Shown: positions 8,520-17,788, numbered from the stretch's first letter. The stretch is DNA of 64,000 bases from Promicromonospora iranensis (GCF_028994775.1 NZ_JAJQMN010000009.1:186001-250000), one strand, 5' to 3'. A program made the numbers and translations. The notes: generated from the sequence alone by a model not told the origin.

Positions 8520-9916
8520 ACGTGCACGACATCCACGCGAAGCAGGACGCGGCGATGATGGCCGGACTCCGGGCGGCCGGGTCGACCATCGAGCCACCTC
8601 CATCGCTGGACCCGACCGCCATGGCGGTCCGTGCGGTGCGCACCGTGCGCCGGCGCCGGGTGGTCGCCGCGGCGACCGCCGGTGTGGCGGCGCTGGTGCT
8701 CACCACGGCAGGCATCGGTGCGGCCGGTGCGATGTACGCCGACCGGCAGGAGCCCTTGCCGGGAACCGACAAGACGACGGCCGAGTCGGCGCCGGCGGAG
8801 GACCCGGAGCCGACGGCGCCGAGCCCGAGCGTCGAGCCGGATGCCGCCCCCACGGAGTTCCTGAGGACCGGCGGCGGGACGTTGCCGGTGCTGCCGGGCG
8901 TGGAGCACGGCGTGGTCCCGGACGGTGCGCACTCTCCGTACATCCTCGGCGGCCTCTGGTACGAGGTGCCGCCGGGCGGCTGGATCGCCGTCGGCGACGT
9001 CAACGCGGGCGGGGTCGCCGGGTGGCTGGACCCGGAGCACCCGGAGGCCGGCGGCCTCGGCGAGACCGGCACCATCGACGACATGGACGCCACCATCGAG
9101 CTGCGGAACGTCATCGACGTCGCGGACTGGACGGTGCCGGCGCGGAACTCCGGCGCGACGACCCTGGACATCGAGGGGGCGGACCTCGTCGTCATCGAGC
9201 AGCACGAGCGGGAGGGCAGGATCCGGCCTGCGACCATCCGGATCCGCAGTGGCGCCGAGGGCTGGGTCATCGAGACCCGGTTCGCGGCAGACGCGCAGGG
9301 TGACGAGATGCTGCGCAACTTCCTGGGCAACCTCTGGCTCAAGGACGCCGGAGAGCCCGACTGGTACCAGCCGGAGTTCTCGAGACCCGTCCTCGCCGCC
9401 ATCGAGCACGAGGTGCCGGCCGACTGGATCAGGACCGAGCACAACGGCCTGAAGTTCGCGGTGCCCCCGGGCTGGACCGACAAGAAGACGGAGGGAGAGT
9501 TCACACCTGGCGTCGAGTGGACCGGTCCGAACCTCACGCACGTCGACCCGGGCATCGACCCGGAGACCCTCGACCTGTGGCAGGACGCCACCCGGAAGGA
9601 GAAGGTGCAGGCGGCCGAGGAGGTCGAGTGGCCCGAGCGCGTCTACGTGCAGGGCGGCAAGCCCGGCGGCAACTGGTGGAGCCAGAGCATGGACGCACCG
9701 CAGTCCCAGATGATCGACGTCCCGGGTGCCGACTACGCAGAGGTGCTGCCGACCGCCCACAACGCGGACGGTGAGACCGACTACTACTGGGTCGACATCT
9801 ACCTCCACCAGGAGGACCAGGGCGAGAACCTGTTCCTCGTGGTCGAGTTCGACGGCACCGAGCAGGGCCTCGAGGACCTGCACACCTTCCTGGGGTCGCT
9901 GGACTTCCGGCGCTGA
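8516..9916 (+). CDS. Single-pass membrane protein paired with sigma factor, copy 1
   Basis: A 466-residue protein. A cytoplasmic N-terminus of about 43 residues ends in RTVRRRR, followed by one TM helix (about 45-68) and a Pro/Glu/Thr-rich linker (75-110). The remaining roughly 350 residues are extracytoplasmic, acidic and Trp-rich, with no domain I recognise. The 4-bp overlap with the sigma gene and the topology (short inside, large outside) fit a membrane-bound anti-sigma-like sensor. However, no zinc-binding HxxxCxxC anti-sigma motif is visible in the N-terminus, so the role is inference. The paralogous arrangement at 10915 has the same topology. Confidence 0.75.
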   Translation: MNVHDIHAKQDAAMMAGLRAAGSTIEPPPSLDPTAMAVRAVRTVRRRRVVAAATAGVAALVLTTAGIGAAGAMYADRQEPLPGTDKTTAESAPAEDPEPTAPSPSVEPDAAPTEFLRTGGGTLPVLPGVEHGVVPDGAHSPYILGGLWYEVPPGGWIAVGDVNAGGVAGWLDPEHPEAGGLGETGTIDDMDATIELRNVIDVADWTVPARNSGATTLDIEGADLVVIEQHEREGRIRPATIRIRSGAEGWVIETRFAADAQGDEMLRNFLGNLWLKDAGEPDWYQPEFSRPVLAAIEHEVPADWIRTEHNGLKFAVPPGWTDKKTEGEFTPGVEWTGPNLTHVDPGIDPETLDLWQDATRKEKVQAAEEVEWPERVYVQGGKPGGNWWSQSMDAPQSQMIDVPGADYAEVLPTAHNADGETDYYWVDIYLHQEDQGENLFLVVEFDGTEQGLEDLHTFLGSLDFRR

Positions 9917-9934
9917 TCCGTCCCGCACGACCTG

Positions 9935-9986
9935 GCACGTGTCGGATGCGCAGGTCACCGCGGTGATCGGTCTATCCGACACGTGC
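9935..9986. repeat. Concentric double palindrome
   Basis: A perfect 13-bp inverted repeat (GCACGTGTCGGAT 9935-9947 with 9974-9986) shares its centre with a perfect 12-bp palindrome TCACCGCGGTGA (9955-9966). It lies 19 bp after the stop of the membrane protein and 59 bp before the second sigma gene. It could be a terminator, an operator, or both. Confidence 0.7.
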
Positions 9987-10045
9987 TCTGTCGTCTCCTC
10001 GATGGGCCAGGCCGCCCGAGCTCTCGAAGAAATTCGTGAAACTCG

Positions 10046-10918
10046 ATGGAACCTTCGTCCCTGCCGGCCCGTGTTCCGTTCGTGACAGTCACGAGTCCGC
10101 GCGCACTAGCGCCAGAGTCCCGGGTCCCCAAGCCCGTGACCCTGCGCGTCGTGCGCGCCGACTCCAGCTCTGCGGACGACCTGGAGACCGTGACCACCGA
10201 GCAGAACACCCCAGACTCCCTATCCACCACGATGCCGGACCCGATGTCGGACGGCGTCACCGCGAAGCCCGAACCCGTTCCCGCGACCCGGCCGCTCACA
10301 GTGGTTCGAGGTGAGGCGGAAGGCGTCGATGACGTAGCCTCGCTGCCCGTGCGGACAGACCGGCCTACGGCCACTCACGCGCGCAGGAACGCACAGATCT
10401 CGAAGAACGAAGAGTTCACCGCGTTCATGCGAGAGGCCAAGGATCCCCTCCACCGGATGGCCTTCCTCCTGAGCGGTGATGCGCACCGCGCCGAGGAGCT
10501 CACCCAGCAGACCTTCGAGCGGTGCTACCGGCACTGGCACAAGGCCAGGGCGGGGGACCCGCTGGTCTATGCCCGGCGAGTGCTGGCCAACCTGCGGATC
10601 GACGCCTGGCGTCGCACGCGGCGCGAGGTCCTGACCGGCCCTGACGAGCTGCCCCAGGACGACGCCCGCGTCGCTCGCGCGGCAGCCCGGATGCCCACGC
10701 GCACCGTGGACGATCGCGACGCCGTCGTGCGCGCGCTCCTGCGCCTTCCCCTGAAGCAGCGCCGCGTCGTGGTGCTGCGTCACCTGCTGGACCTGTCCGA
10801 GTCCGAGGTCTCGAACGAGCTCGGGATCCCCCTCGGCACGGTGAAGTCCACAGCCTCGCGCGGCCTCGCCCACCTGCGCGCGATCCTCGACATCGATTCG
10901 CTGGGCGGAAGCCGATGA
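10046..10918 (+). CDS. ECF/SigE-family sigma factor, copy 2, with N-terminal extension
   Basis: The open frame from ATG 10046 gives 290 residues. The conserved sigma part starts only near residue 115 (EFTAFMREAKDPLHRMAFLL), so a later start (for example ATG 10244 or 10427) is possible and the N-terminus is uncertain. Region 2 includes HRAEELTQQTFERCYRHW; region 4 LPLKQRRVVVLRHLL and SEVSNELGIPLGTVKSTASR closely resemble copy 1. The stop overlaps the following membrane-protein gene (ATGA 10915-10918), repeating the gene order of 7944-9916. It is likely a diverged duplicate with a different trigger. Confidence 0.82.
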   Translation: MEPSSLPARVPFVTVTSPRALAPESRVPKPVTLRVVRADSSSADDLETVTTEQNTPDSLSTTMPDPMSDGVTAKPEPVPATRPLTVVRGEAEGVDDVASLPVRTDRPTATHARRNAQISKNEEFTAFMREAKDPLHRMAFLLSGDAHRAEELTQQTFERCYRHWHKARAGDPLVYARRVLANLRIDAWRRTRREVLTGPDELPQDDARVARAAARMPTRTVDDRDAVVRALLRLPLKQRRVVVLRHLLDLSESEVSNELGIPLGTVKSTASRGLAHLRAILDIDSLGGSR

Positions 10919-12276
10919 ACATGAACTCCTCCCACGGCACCCCCGACGACGACTTCGTCGCCCGGGTCCGCCAGTCGGCGCACGCGGCGGTACCCGCGTC
11001 GACGCTGGACCTGGACAGCGTCCTGCGGTCGAGCCGTCGCAAGCACGCCACCCGGCGGGCGGGCGTGACGCTGGCCTCGACGCTGGCGCTCGCCACCGTG
11101 GGGGCGGGGGCCGCGGGTGCGCTCCCGGGCATCCCGGGCTTCTGGAGCAGCGCGCCGGTCGAGGTGGAGACCACCGACGCACCGCCGTCGACGCTCGAGG
11201 GCGAGGTCGACGTCGACCGCCCCGTGCCGTCGCCCACCGACATCCCGTCGCCGGACCCGGAGGCAGAGCTCGCCTACCTCGCACCAGGTGTGCGGACGGT
11301 GGCGGAGCCGGCGACGTATCGCGTCGACCGGGACACCGTGGTGCTCGACCTCGGTCTGGACGCCGGGGGCGGAGACCGCTATCTCGCGGTCGTGACCCTG
11401 GCGAAGATCGACGGGCGCCACAGCGCCACGGACCTGGAGGTGCTCGCCGGTGGTGACACCGCCCTCGAGAACCTCCGTGCGGGGAACCTCGGTGGAACTC
11501 TGCTCTGGCGGGGCGTCACGTCCGACGCGATGGTCCTGCCGGCCGACGGCGGACCGGCGCTCGTGTTCGGTTTCTCCTCCGGGGCGGCCGAAGGGGACCA
11601 GCACCTTGTCTTCGACGACCCGCTGACCGGCGGTGCCGCGGGCGCGCAGGGGGCGCCCGCGTCGCCGGAGCCGGGCGACGGCGAGGGCTCGGGCGCGCCC
11701 GAAGCAGGTGCGTCGCTCCGGGTCACGCCGTTCGACGTGCTCGGAGACGGCAGTGTGTGGATGCGGGTCCTGCAGGTCGACCGTTCGACGGCGGAGCCGC
11801 GCGGTTTCCTCTACTCGAACCAGGACACGTGGAGCGCCTCGTGGTGCCGCACCACCTCGCCCGAGTGCGCGGTCATCCACGACGTCGCCGGTGAGTCGGT
11901 GGACAGGCCGAAGGCAGCGGCGCCCGCGCCGATGGTCGCGGAGCTCACCCCGATGCTGATCGAGGACGCGGAGGCGAACGAGGTTCCCGCGATGGAGACC
12001 TGCGTCGCGCAGCGCACCGGCAGCGACTGGACGGCGCCGCCGCAGCTCACGGGCAAGTCGTTCTGGCAGGCGCCGAAGGGCGTGGACGCCGACGTCTGGC
12101 GGTTGTGCCTGATCGACCTGAGCGAGGCGTTGCAGGTCGCCTCGACGAGCGAGGCGCCGCCACCACCCGGCGACGTGACGCCGAGCCCGGCTCCCAGCAA
12201 GGAGCCGACCCAAGCTCCCGAGGACGAGGATCCCCTCGGCCTCGGTGAACTCCTGGATGGACTCTTCGGGGGTTGA
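10915..12276 (+). CDS. Single-pass membrane protein paired with sigma factor, copy 2
   Basis: A 453-residue protein with a cytoplasmic N-terminus (about 45 residues, ending RSSRRKHATRR), one TM helix (about 46-68) and a large extracytoplasmic part. It contains acidic Pro/Asp-rich linkers and a C-terminal PAPSKEPTQAPEDEDPLGLG tail. It resembles the product at 8516 in architecture rather than obvious sequence. Four Cys (in SWCRTTSPECAV, METC and WRLCL) may form extracytoplasmic disulfides. Probable partner or regulator of the co-translated sigma factor; no catalytic domain recognised. Confidence 0.72.
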   Translation: MNMNSSHGTPDDDFVARVRQSAHAAVPASTLDLDSVLRSSRRKHATRRAGVTLASTLALATVGAGAAGALPGIPGFWSSAPVEVETTDAPPSTLEGEVDVDRPVPSPTDIPSPDPEAELAYLAPGVRTVAEPATYRVDRDTVVLDLGLDAGGGDRYLAVVTLAKIDGRHSATDLEVLAGGDTALENLRAGNLGGTLLWRGVTSDAMVLPADGGPALVFGFSSGAAEGDQHLVFDDPLTGGAAGAQGAPASPEPGDGEGSGAPEAGASLRVTPFDVLGDGSVWMRVLQVDRSTAEPRGFLYSNQDTWSASWCRTTSPECAVIHDVAGESVDRPKAAAPAPMVAELTPMLIEDAEANEVPAMETCVAQRTGSDWTAPPQLTGKSFWQAPKGVDADVWRLCLIDLSEALQVASTSEAPPPPGDVTPSPAPSKEPTQAPEDEDPLGLGELLDGLFGG

Positions 12277-12328
12277 GACTTCCCGGTCCACGTCTCGTCT
12301 GGGGAGATGGCGTGGGCCGGGAACACAC

Positions 12329-12371
12329 GAACGGGCCGAGGCAGAGTCTGGGGATCTGCCTCGGCCCGTTC
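12329..12371. terminator. Bidirectional hairpin terminator
   Basis: Perfect 17-bp arms, GAACGGGCCGAGGCAGA (12329-12345) with 12355-12371, and a 9-nt loop. It lies between the convergent genes ending at 12276 and 12420. Confidence 0.8.
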
Positions 12372-12419
12372 ATCTTCTGACCGGCAGCGGCCGGCCGGTG
12401 CCGACCGGCCCGTTCCGGA

Positions 12420-13643
12420 CTACTCGCCGTCCTCGCAGGCCACACCGTTGCCGTTGCGGTCGAGGTGCGGCAGGTAGCCCGGCTGTCCGTTCGCCAGCGG
12501 GGCGGCACCGGCGGCGCGCACGGCGTCACAGTTCCAGTAGAAGACGGTGCCAGGGTTGCCACCGTTCCCGTTCCCGTTCCCGTTGTCGTCGTTCTCCTGC
12601 TGTTCCTGCTGCTGCTGCTGTTCCTGCTGTTCCTGCTGCTCCTGCTGCTCGAGCGCGGTCTCGCGCTCCTCGAGCTGCGCCTCACGGTCACCGAGTGCCT
12701 GTTCGCGCGCCGCCACCTCGTCGCGCTGCTTCTCGATCCGAGTGCGCTGCGCCTCGATGTCGGCGCGCTCTTCCTCCATCTCCGCCCTGATGTTCTGGGC
12801 ATCGGTGATCGCCTGGTTCGCGTCGGCCTGCTGCCCCGCCGTCACGATCACGCCGACGATCACGCCGAGGGCGAGTCCGGCGACGGCGATGGCGATCATG
12901 ACCCCGGCACCTGGCGGACGTGAGCCGCGCTGGCGCCCGGGGGCACCCGGACGTACCCCGGCAGGTGGCGCGACCGCGACGGGACCGCGCGCCATCGGCG
13001 TACCGGGTTCGGGGTGGTGCGCGTCGTCGATGCTCAGCGGCCCGGGACCGGGCCGCGGTCCTGGAGCAGGCGGGCTCGCGGTCGCGCCGCCTCGCCCGCC
13101 CAGGCTCTTGAGGGCGGCCAGCACGCCGGCGGTCGGGCCCTTCTTCGGGGCCTCCGGAGGCGGGGGCGGAGGCGCCGTCCCGGTCTGGGGCGGGTAGACC
13201 GGTTGTGGACCTGAGCCGGGCCGCGGTGGACCCGGCGTCGGTGGCGCGCTGATCGGCGCCATGGTCATGGTCGAGCCCATCGCCTCCGCGGCCGACATGG
13301 CGGGCGGGGCCGGTGCTACGGATGCCGGTCGGGCGGAGGGGACGTCGATCACCTGGATCGCGACGGTCCTCGTGTCCGCACCCGCGCCCGTCAGGTCGGC
13401 GGAAGCCGGGCCGGAGCCGGTCGGCGCCGGTGGTGCGGGCGGCGCGGGGGGTGCGGGCTGCGCGGACGGAACGGCCGCGGCTGCGCGGTTCGCGCCGTCG
13501 GGCTGCGGTGCGTCGGGTCCGTCGACCCAGTAGTTCCAACCCGGCGGGGCCGGGGGCCACGACGGGTCGGGAGCCCAGGTGGAGTCGGGTCGGAATCCCG
13601 GGGGCACCTGCCAACCCGGAGGCGGGTTGAAGCGCACGGGCAT
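12420..13643 (-). CDS. Membrane protein with coiled coil and C-terminal excalibur domain
   Basis: The 407-residue protein starts at ATG 13643, preceded by GGAGCAACC (GGAG). Order of parts: an N-terminal Pro/Trp-rich segment (FNPPPGWQVPPGF, DPSWPPAPPGWNYW), a long Pro/Ala-rich disordered stretch, one TM helix (about residues 247-270), and a Glu/Gln/Arg-rich coiled coil (about 285-350) ending in Gln/Glu repeats. The last domain is an excalibur calcium-binding domain (FYWNCDAVRAAGAAP ... DRNGNGVACEDGE, two Cys plus DxNxNGxxCE). The excalibur end should be outside the cell. Likely a cell-envelope protein; function unknown. The poly-Gln/Glu part is encoded by a CTG/CCT microsatellite (about 12596-12655). 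Confidence 0.8.
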   Translation of the reverse strand: MPVRFNPPPGWQVPPGFRPDSTWAPDPSWPPAPPGWNYWVDGPDAPQPDGANRAAAAVPSAQPAPPAPPAPPAPTGSGPASADLTGAGADTRTVAIQVIDVPSARPASVAPAPPAMSAAEAMGSTMTMAPISAPPTPGPPRPGSGPQPVYPPQTGTAPPPPPPEAPKKGPTAGVLAALKSLGGRGGATASPPAPGPRPGPGPLSIDDAHHPEPGTPMARGPVAVAPPAGVRPGAPGRQRGSRPPGAGVMIAIAVAGLALGVIVGVIVTAGQQADANQAITDAQNIRAEMEEERADIEAQRTRIEKQRDEVAAREQALGDREAQLEERETALEQQEQQEQQEQQQQQEQQENDDNGNGNGNGGNPGTVFYWNCDAVRAAGAAPLANGQPGYLPHLDRNGNGVACEDGE

Positions 13644-13787
13644 GGTTGCTCCTTCGATACGGTCGGCCCCACTATCGGCCATCCAGGCGGTTCGACGCCA
13701 GAACTAGGGGTCTAACCGGACATATCTACCGCCTGCGAGGGTGACAGTAGCGCGCCTGTGTCAGGGGTCACTGGTAGACCTGTGGGC

Positions 13788-16700
13788 ATGTTCCTCCTGG
13801 AGCGCCACGACGCAGGCACCCTCGTGCACTCGGCAAGTGACCTCGTGATCGCCGGCGAGTGTGAGTTCCGCCTGTTGAGACGCCTCGACGAGCTCCTGGG
13901 TCGTAGCCCGCGCCGGGCGCGAGAGGAGGACGAGATGCTCGCCCGCACGGCGGCGCTCGGTGAGGACCACGAACGGCGGGTCCTCGACGGCCACCTCCGC
14001 ACCTTCGGCCCGGCGACCACCGGTCGCCCGGGTGGCGTCCTCGAGGTGCCGCCCGCGCGTCGGATGGCCCGCGACGAACTGGTCGACGCGCACTCCCGGA
14101 CGCTGGCCGCGATGGAGCAGGGGGCTGACGTCGTCTACCAGGCCTCCTTCTTCGACGGCCGGTTCCACGGGCGGGCCGACTTCCTGGTGCGCGACCCGCT
14201 CGGTGAGATGGTGCACGTGAGGGGCACCGCGGCCGGTCCCCAGCCGCGCTATGCCGTGCACGACTCCAAGCTCGCGCGCCGCACCAAGGTCAGGGCGCTG
14301 CTCCAGCTCGCCGCGTACGCCGACCAGCTCATGGACGCGCGGATCGACCCGACGGACGAGGTTCATCTCGTGCTCGGAACAGGGGAGACCACGTCGCACC
14401 GGCTGGCCGACCTGCTGCCTGTCTTCCGCAAGCGGCGCACGCGGCTGATCGAGGTCCTGGACACCCATGTGGCCGACGACGCCCCGGTGAGCTGGGGTGA
14501 CGACCGGTACCTGGCCTGCGGCAAGCTCCGCGACTGCCTCGACTGCGCCGAGGCCGCCGCCCAGGCTCGCGACGTGCTGCTCGTCGGCGGGGTGTACGGG
14601 GTGCAGCGGGCGAAGCTGTCGGAGTCCGGGATCACGACGATCGACGGGCTCGCGGTGGCCGAGGAGCCGCCGGACGGCATGGCTGCCGCCCGGTTCGAGA
14701 ACCTGCGCGCCCAGGCACGTCTCCAGCTCGGGTTGGACGACGGCGACGGCTCGGTGGTGCTCGACCAGCTTCCCGACGGCGTCGACCCCGACGGGCCGGA
14801 CGCACGGCTGCGCTGGCAGCTCATCGCGACCGAGGGCATCGACCGGCTCCCGCCGCCGAGCCCGGGCGACGTGTTCTTCGACTTCGAGGGTGACCCCCTG
14901 TGGGAGGACGCGCGCCTGCCCGGCGATGACCAGGCGCCCGCCATGGGCCTCGACTACCTCTTCGGCTGGGTCGAACGCCCTGGTCCGGGCGACGGGACCC
15001 CGCCGTTCCACGGGCTCTGGGCGGACGACCTGGCGGGGGAGCGTGCCGCGCTCGTCCAGTTCGTCGATTACCTCAACGTGCGCCTCCGGACCTACCCCGA
15101 CCTGCACGTCTACCACTACGCCGCCTACGAGAAGACGCATCTGCTCTCGATCGCGGCGCGCCACGGCGTGTACGAGGACGAGGTGGACCAGCTCCTGCGC
15201 GACGGCGTGCTGGTCGACCTCTACGCGGTGGTCCGGTCGTGCCTGCGCATCTCGAACCGGTCGAAGTCGATCAAGAAGCTCGAACCGCTCTACATGCAGG
15301 ACGACCCGGCGCGCGAGGGCGTAACGAGCGCGACGGCCTCGGTCACGGAGTACGCGGAGTACGCGAAGCTGGCCGCCGACGGGGCGGACCGGGCGGCGGA
15401 GCTCAAGCAGCGGATCCTGGACTACAACGAGTACGACTGTCGGTCGACGTTGCGGTTGCTCGAATGGTTGAGGTTCGCGCGGGCGTCGGTCTCGTCGGTC
15501 GAGCCTGTCGAGACCTCGGTGGTCGGGGGCGTCGAGACCCGGGTGGCTGGGGCGGTCGTGGGGAGCGAGAACGCGCGCGCGGATGCGTTCACGGGCCCCA
15601 AGGGGCCCTCCACTTCGGGAACAGATACATCCGCGCGCGCATTCTCGCTCCCCACGGCCTTCGCTTCCGACTCACCTGGTGGAGATGGTGCGCCTGGGTC
15701 CAGTGGGGGGACCGATCCGCGCGCGGGTGGGGGTGGGTTGGCGGGGGCTGCTGAGGAGAGTCCTCGGGCGGTGGCTCGGCGGGAGGGGCGGGAGCGGCGG
15801 CTCGCGCTGGCCGCCGCGATCGCCGAGCGGGTCGGGGAGAACCGGGGGGAGCGGTCGCTCGAGGTGCAGGCGCTCGCGCTGCTGGGCGCGGCCGTCGGGT
15901 ACTACCAGCGTGAGGACAAGCCGTTCTGGCAGGAGCACTACGCGCGGCTGGAGCTTCCGCTCGACGAATGGCCGGGCCGGAGGTCGACGTTCCACGTGGA
16001 ACGTTCGACGGTGCTGCGGGACTGGGCGGTCGTCGGGCGCGACCGGCTCCCCTCTCGGGAGATCGAGCTGGTGGGTCGCATGCTCGACGGTTCACGGGTC
16101 GACGGGTCCGACCTCGGCGTCGGTGACACGGTGCACGTGCTGTACGACCAGCCGGTACCGCCCGTAGTGGGGGAGCTCGAGGTAAGGGCCGTGCGAGGCG
16201 AGCACTCGGGCGGCGTGATCCAGGAGGTGCGGGAGCCCGGCGAGCGGGACGACGTGCCGCGTGGGCGCGACGTCGTCGTGCTGCGAGAGCGGCTGTCCGG
16301 CGGAGCGGAGCCGCACGACCAGGCGCCTGTCGCGCTCGCGCCGCAGTGCGGACCGGCGCGCGACGCCCAGGAACGGGCGGTCGAGGAAGCCGCCCGTGCG
16401 GCACTCGCCTCGTGGGACGCGGAGCGTGCACTGCCCGACGGTGCCGCGATCGACCTGCTGCGCAGGCGCCCGCCGCGGCTGGTCGACCCTTCGACAGGCT
16501 CAGGACAGCGCCCTTCCACCGGAGAGAGGGGTGGGGCTCTGCCCGCGCTGGGCAACGAGGGGAATGGCGGCCGCGATCTCGAAGCGGCGGTCCATGCGGC
16601 CGTCGAGCGGCTCGACCACTCCTATCTCGCGGTGCAGGGCCCTCCGGGTACCGGAAAGACCCACGTCGGTTCGCACGTCGTCGCCAAGCTGGTGGGGGCG

Positions 16701-17783
16701 GGCTGGCGGGTGGGCGTGGTGGCCCAGTCGCATGCCGCCGTCGAGAACATGCTGAGAGCCATCGTCGACAAGGCGGGCGTTCCCGTCGAGCAGGTCGCGA
16801 AGAAGCAGCGGGCGAAGGGCACGGAGAAGGGCGTCGCCCAGCCGTGGCAGGAGCTGACGAGCTCCCAGCTCGCGGACTGCGCCGCAGCCAGCTCCGGTGG
16901 CTGCGTGGTCGGTGGCACGGCGTGGGACTTCGCGCACGAGCGCTGGCCTGACGGTGGCCTCGACCTGCTGGTCATCGACGAGGCCGGCCAGTTCTCGCTC
17001 GCCGACACGATCGCCGTCGGGCGGTCCGCGCAGCGGCTCCTGCTGCTCGGCGACCCGCAGCAGCTCCCGCAGGTCAGTCAGGGTAAGCACCCCGAACCGG
17101 TTGACGAGTCGGCGCTCGCCTGGCTCGCCGCGGGCAGCGCGGTGCTGCCGGACGGCCTCGGCTACCTTCTGCCCGAGTCGTGGCGCATGCATCCAGACGT
17201 GTGCGCCGCCGTGTCCCAGCTCTCGTACGCCGGACGGCTCTCGGCGCATCCGGTCACGACCACACGGTCACTCGAGGGTGTGACGCCCGGAGTGCTGCAC
17301 GTCCCGGTGGCGCACGAGGGACGCTCGACGTCGTCCCCGGAGGAAGCGGCCGAGGTGGTGCGCCAGGTGCACGAGGTGCTCGGCCGGACGTGGGTGCCGG
17401 GCGGCGGTCACCCGCCCCGCCCGCTCGAGCAGGACGACGTCGTGGTGGTCGCCGCGTACAACGCGCAGGTCCACCTGGTGCGCCAGGCGTTGCGTGCTGC
17501 CGGCCTCGATGATGTTCCGGTCGGCACTGTCGACATGTTTCAGGGGCGGGAGGCGCCGGTAGCGATCCTGACGCTCGCCGCCTCGACACCCGATGACGTC
17601 TCCCGCGGCATGGGATTCCTGCTGTCGCGCAACCGCGTCAACGTGGCGGTCTCGCGTGCGCAGTGGCGTGCGGTGGTGATCTCGTCACCCCGGCTCACCG
17701 ACTACCTGCCGGGCGACCTGGAGGCCAACGGTGTTCGACACCTCATGGAGCTCGGCGGATTCCTGCGGCTCATCGGCGGCTGA
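13788..17783 (+). CDS. TM0106-family RecB-like nuclease fused to SF1 helicase (DNA2-like)
   Basis: The 1331-residue product begins at ATG 13788 (MFLLERHDAGTLVHSASDL); a GTG 10 codons upstream is possible. N-terminal RecB-like nuclease region: YQASFFDGRFHGRADFLV and HDSKLARRTKVRALLQLAAY with a Cys pair CGKLRDCLDC. A RNase H-like exonuclease part follows (VFFDFEGDP near residue 364, HVYHYAAYEKTHLL, LDYNEYDCRSTLRLL). C-terminal SF1 helicase: Walker A GPPGTGKTH (near 951), Walker B DEAGQF (near 1064), GDPQQLPQ and SRNRVNVAVSRAQW. It probably processes DNA or RNA ends in repair. Residues about 565-665 form a low-complexity insertion encoded by repeat-like DNA containing a 28-bp palindrome; another REP-like piece lies near 16488. 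Confidence 0.9.
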   Translation: MFLLERHDAGTLVHSASDLVIAGECEFRLLRRLDELLGRSPRRAREEDEMLARTAALGEDHERRVLDGHLRTFGPATTGRPGGVLEVPPARRMARDELVDAHSRTLAAMEQGADVVYQASFFDGRFHGRADFLVRDPLGEMVHVRGTAAGPQPRYAVHDSKLARRTKVRALLQLAAYADQLMDARIDPTDEVHLVLGTGETTSHRLADLLPVFRKRRTRLIEVLDTHVADDAPVSWGDDRYLACGKLRDCLDCAEAAAQARDVLLVGGVYGVQRAKLSESGITTIDGLAVAEEPPDGMAAARFENLRAQARLQLGLDDGDGSVVLDQLPDGVDPDGPDARLRWQLIATEGIDRLPPPSPGDVFFDFEGDPLWEDARLPGDDQAPAMGLDYLFGWVERPGPGDGTPPFHGLWADDLAGERAALVQFVDYLNVRLRTYPDLHVYHYAAYEKTHLLSIAARHGVYEDEVDQLLRDGVLVDLYAVVRSCLRISNRSKSIKKLEPLYMQDDPAREGVTSATASVTEYAEYAKLAADGADRAAELKQRILDYNEYDCRSTLRLLEWLRFARASVSSVEPVETSVVGGVETRVAGAVVGSENARADAFTGPKGPSTSGTDTSARAFSLPTAFASDSPGGDGAPGSSGGTDPRAGGGGLAGAAEESPRAVARREGRERRLALAAAIAERVGENRGERSLEVQALALLGAAVGYYQREDKPFWQEHYARLELPLDEWPGRRSTFHVERSTVLRDWAVVGRDRLPSREIELVGRMLDGSRVDGSDLGVGDTVHVLYDQPVPPVVGELEVRAVRGEHSGGVIQEVREPGERDDVPRGRDVVVLRERLSGGAEPHDQAPVALAPQCGPARDAQERAVEEAARAALASWDAERALPDGAAIDLLRRRPPRLVDPSTGSGQRPSTGERGGALPALGNEGNGGRDLEAAVHAAVERLDHSYLAVQGPPGTGKTHVGSHVVAKLVGAGWRVGVVAQSHAAVENMLRAIVDKAGVPVEQVAKKQRAKGTEKGVAQPWQELTSSQLADCAAASSGGCVVGGTAWDFAHERWPDGGLDLLVIDEAGQFSLADTIAVGRSAQRLLLLGDPQQLPQVSQGKHPEPVDESALAWLAAGSAVLPDGLGYLLPESWRMHPDVCAAVSQLSYAGRLSAHPVTTTRSLEGVTPGVLHVPVAHEGRSTSSPEEAAEVVRQVHEVLGRTWVPGGGHPPRPLEQDDVVVVAAYNAQVHLVRQALRAAGLDDVPVGTVDMFQGREAPVAILTLAASTPDDVSRGMGFLLSRNRVNVAVSRAQWRAVVISSPRLTDYLPGDLEANGVRHLMELGGFLRLIGG
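15558..15655. repeat. 28-bp palindrome inside the nuclease/helicase gene
   Basis: Arms 15558-15585 and 15628-15655 are complementary with one mismatch (begin GTGGGGAGCGAGAA). The 42-nt loop contains a further hairpin GGGCCCC/GGGGCCC (15593-15608). The element keeps the reading frame open and encodes a low-complexity linker. Confidence 0.85.
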
Positions 17784-17788
17784 ACGAG

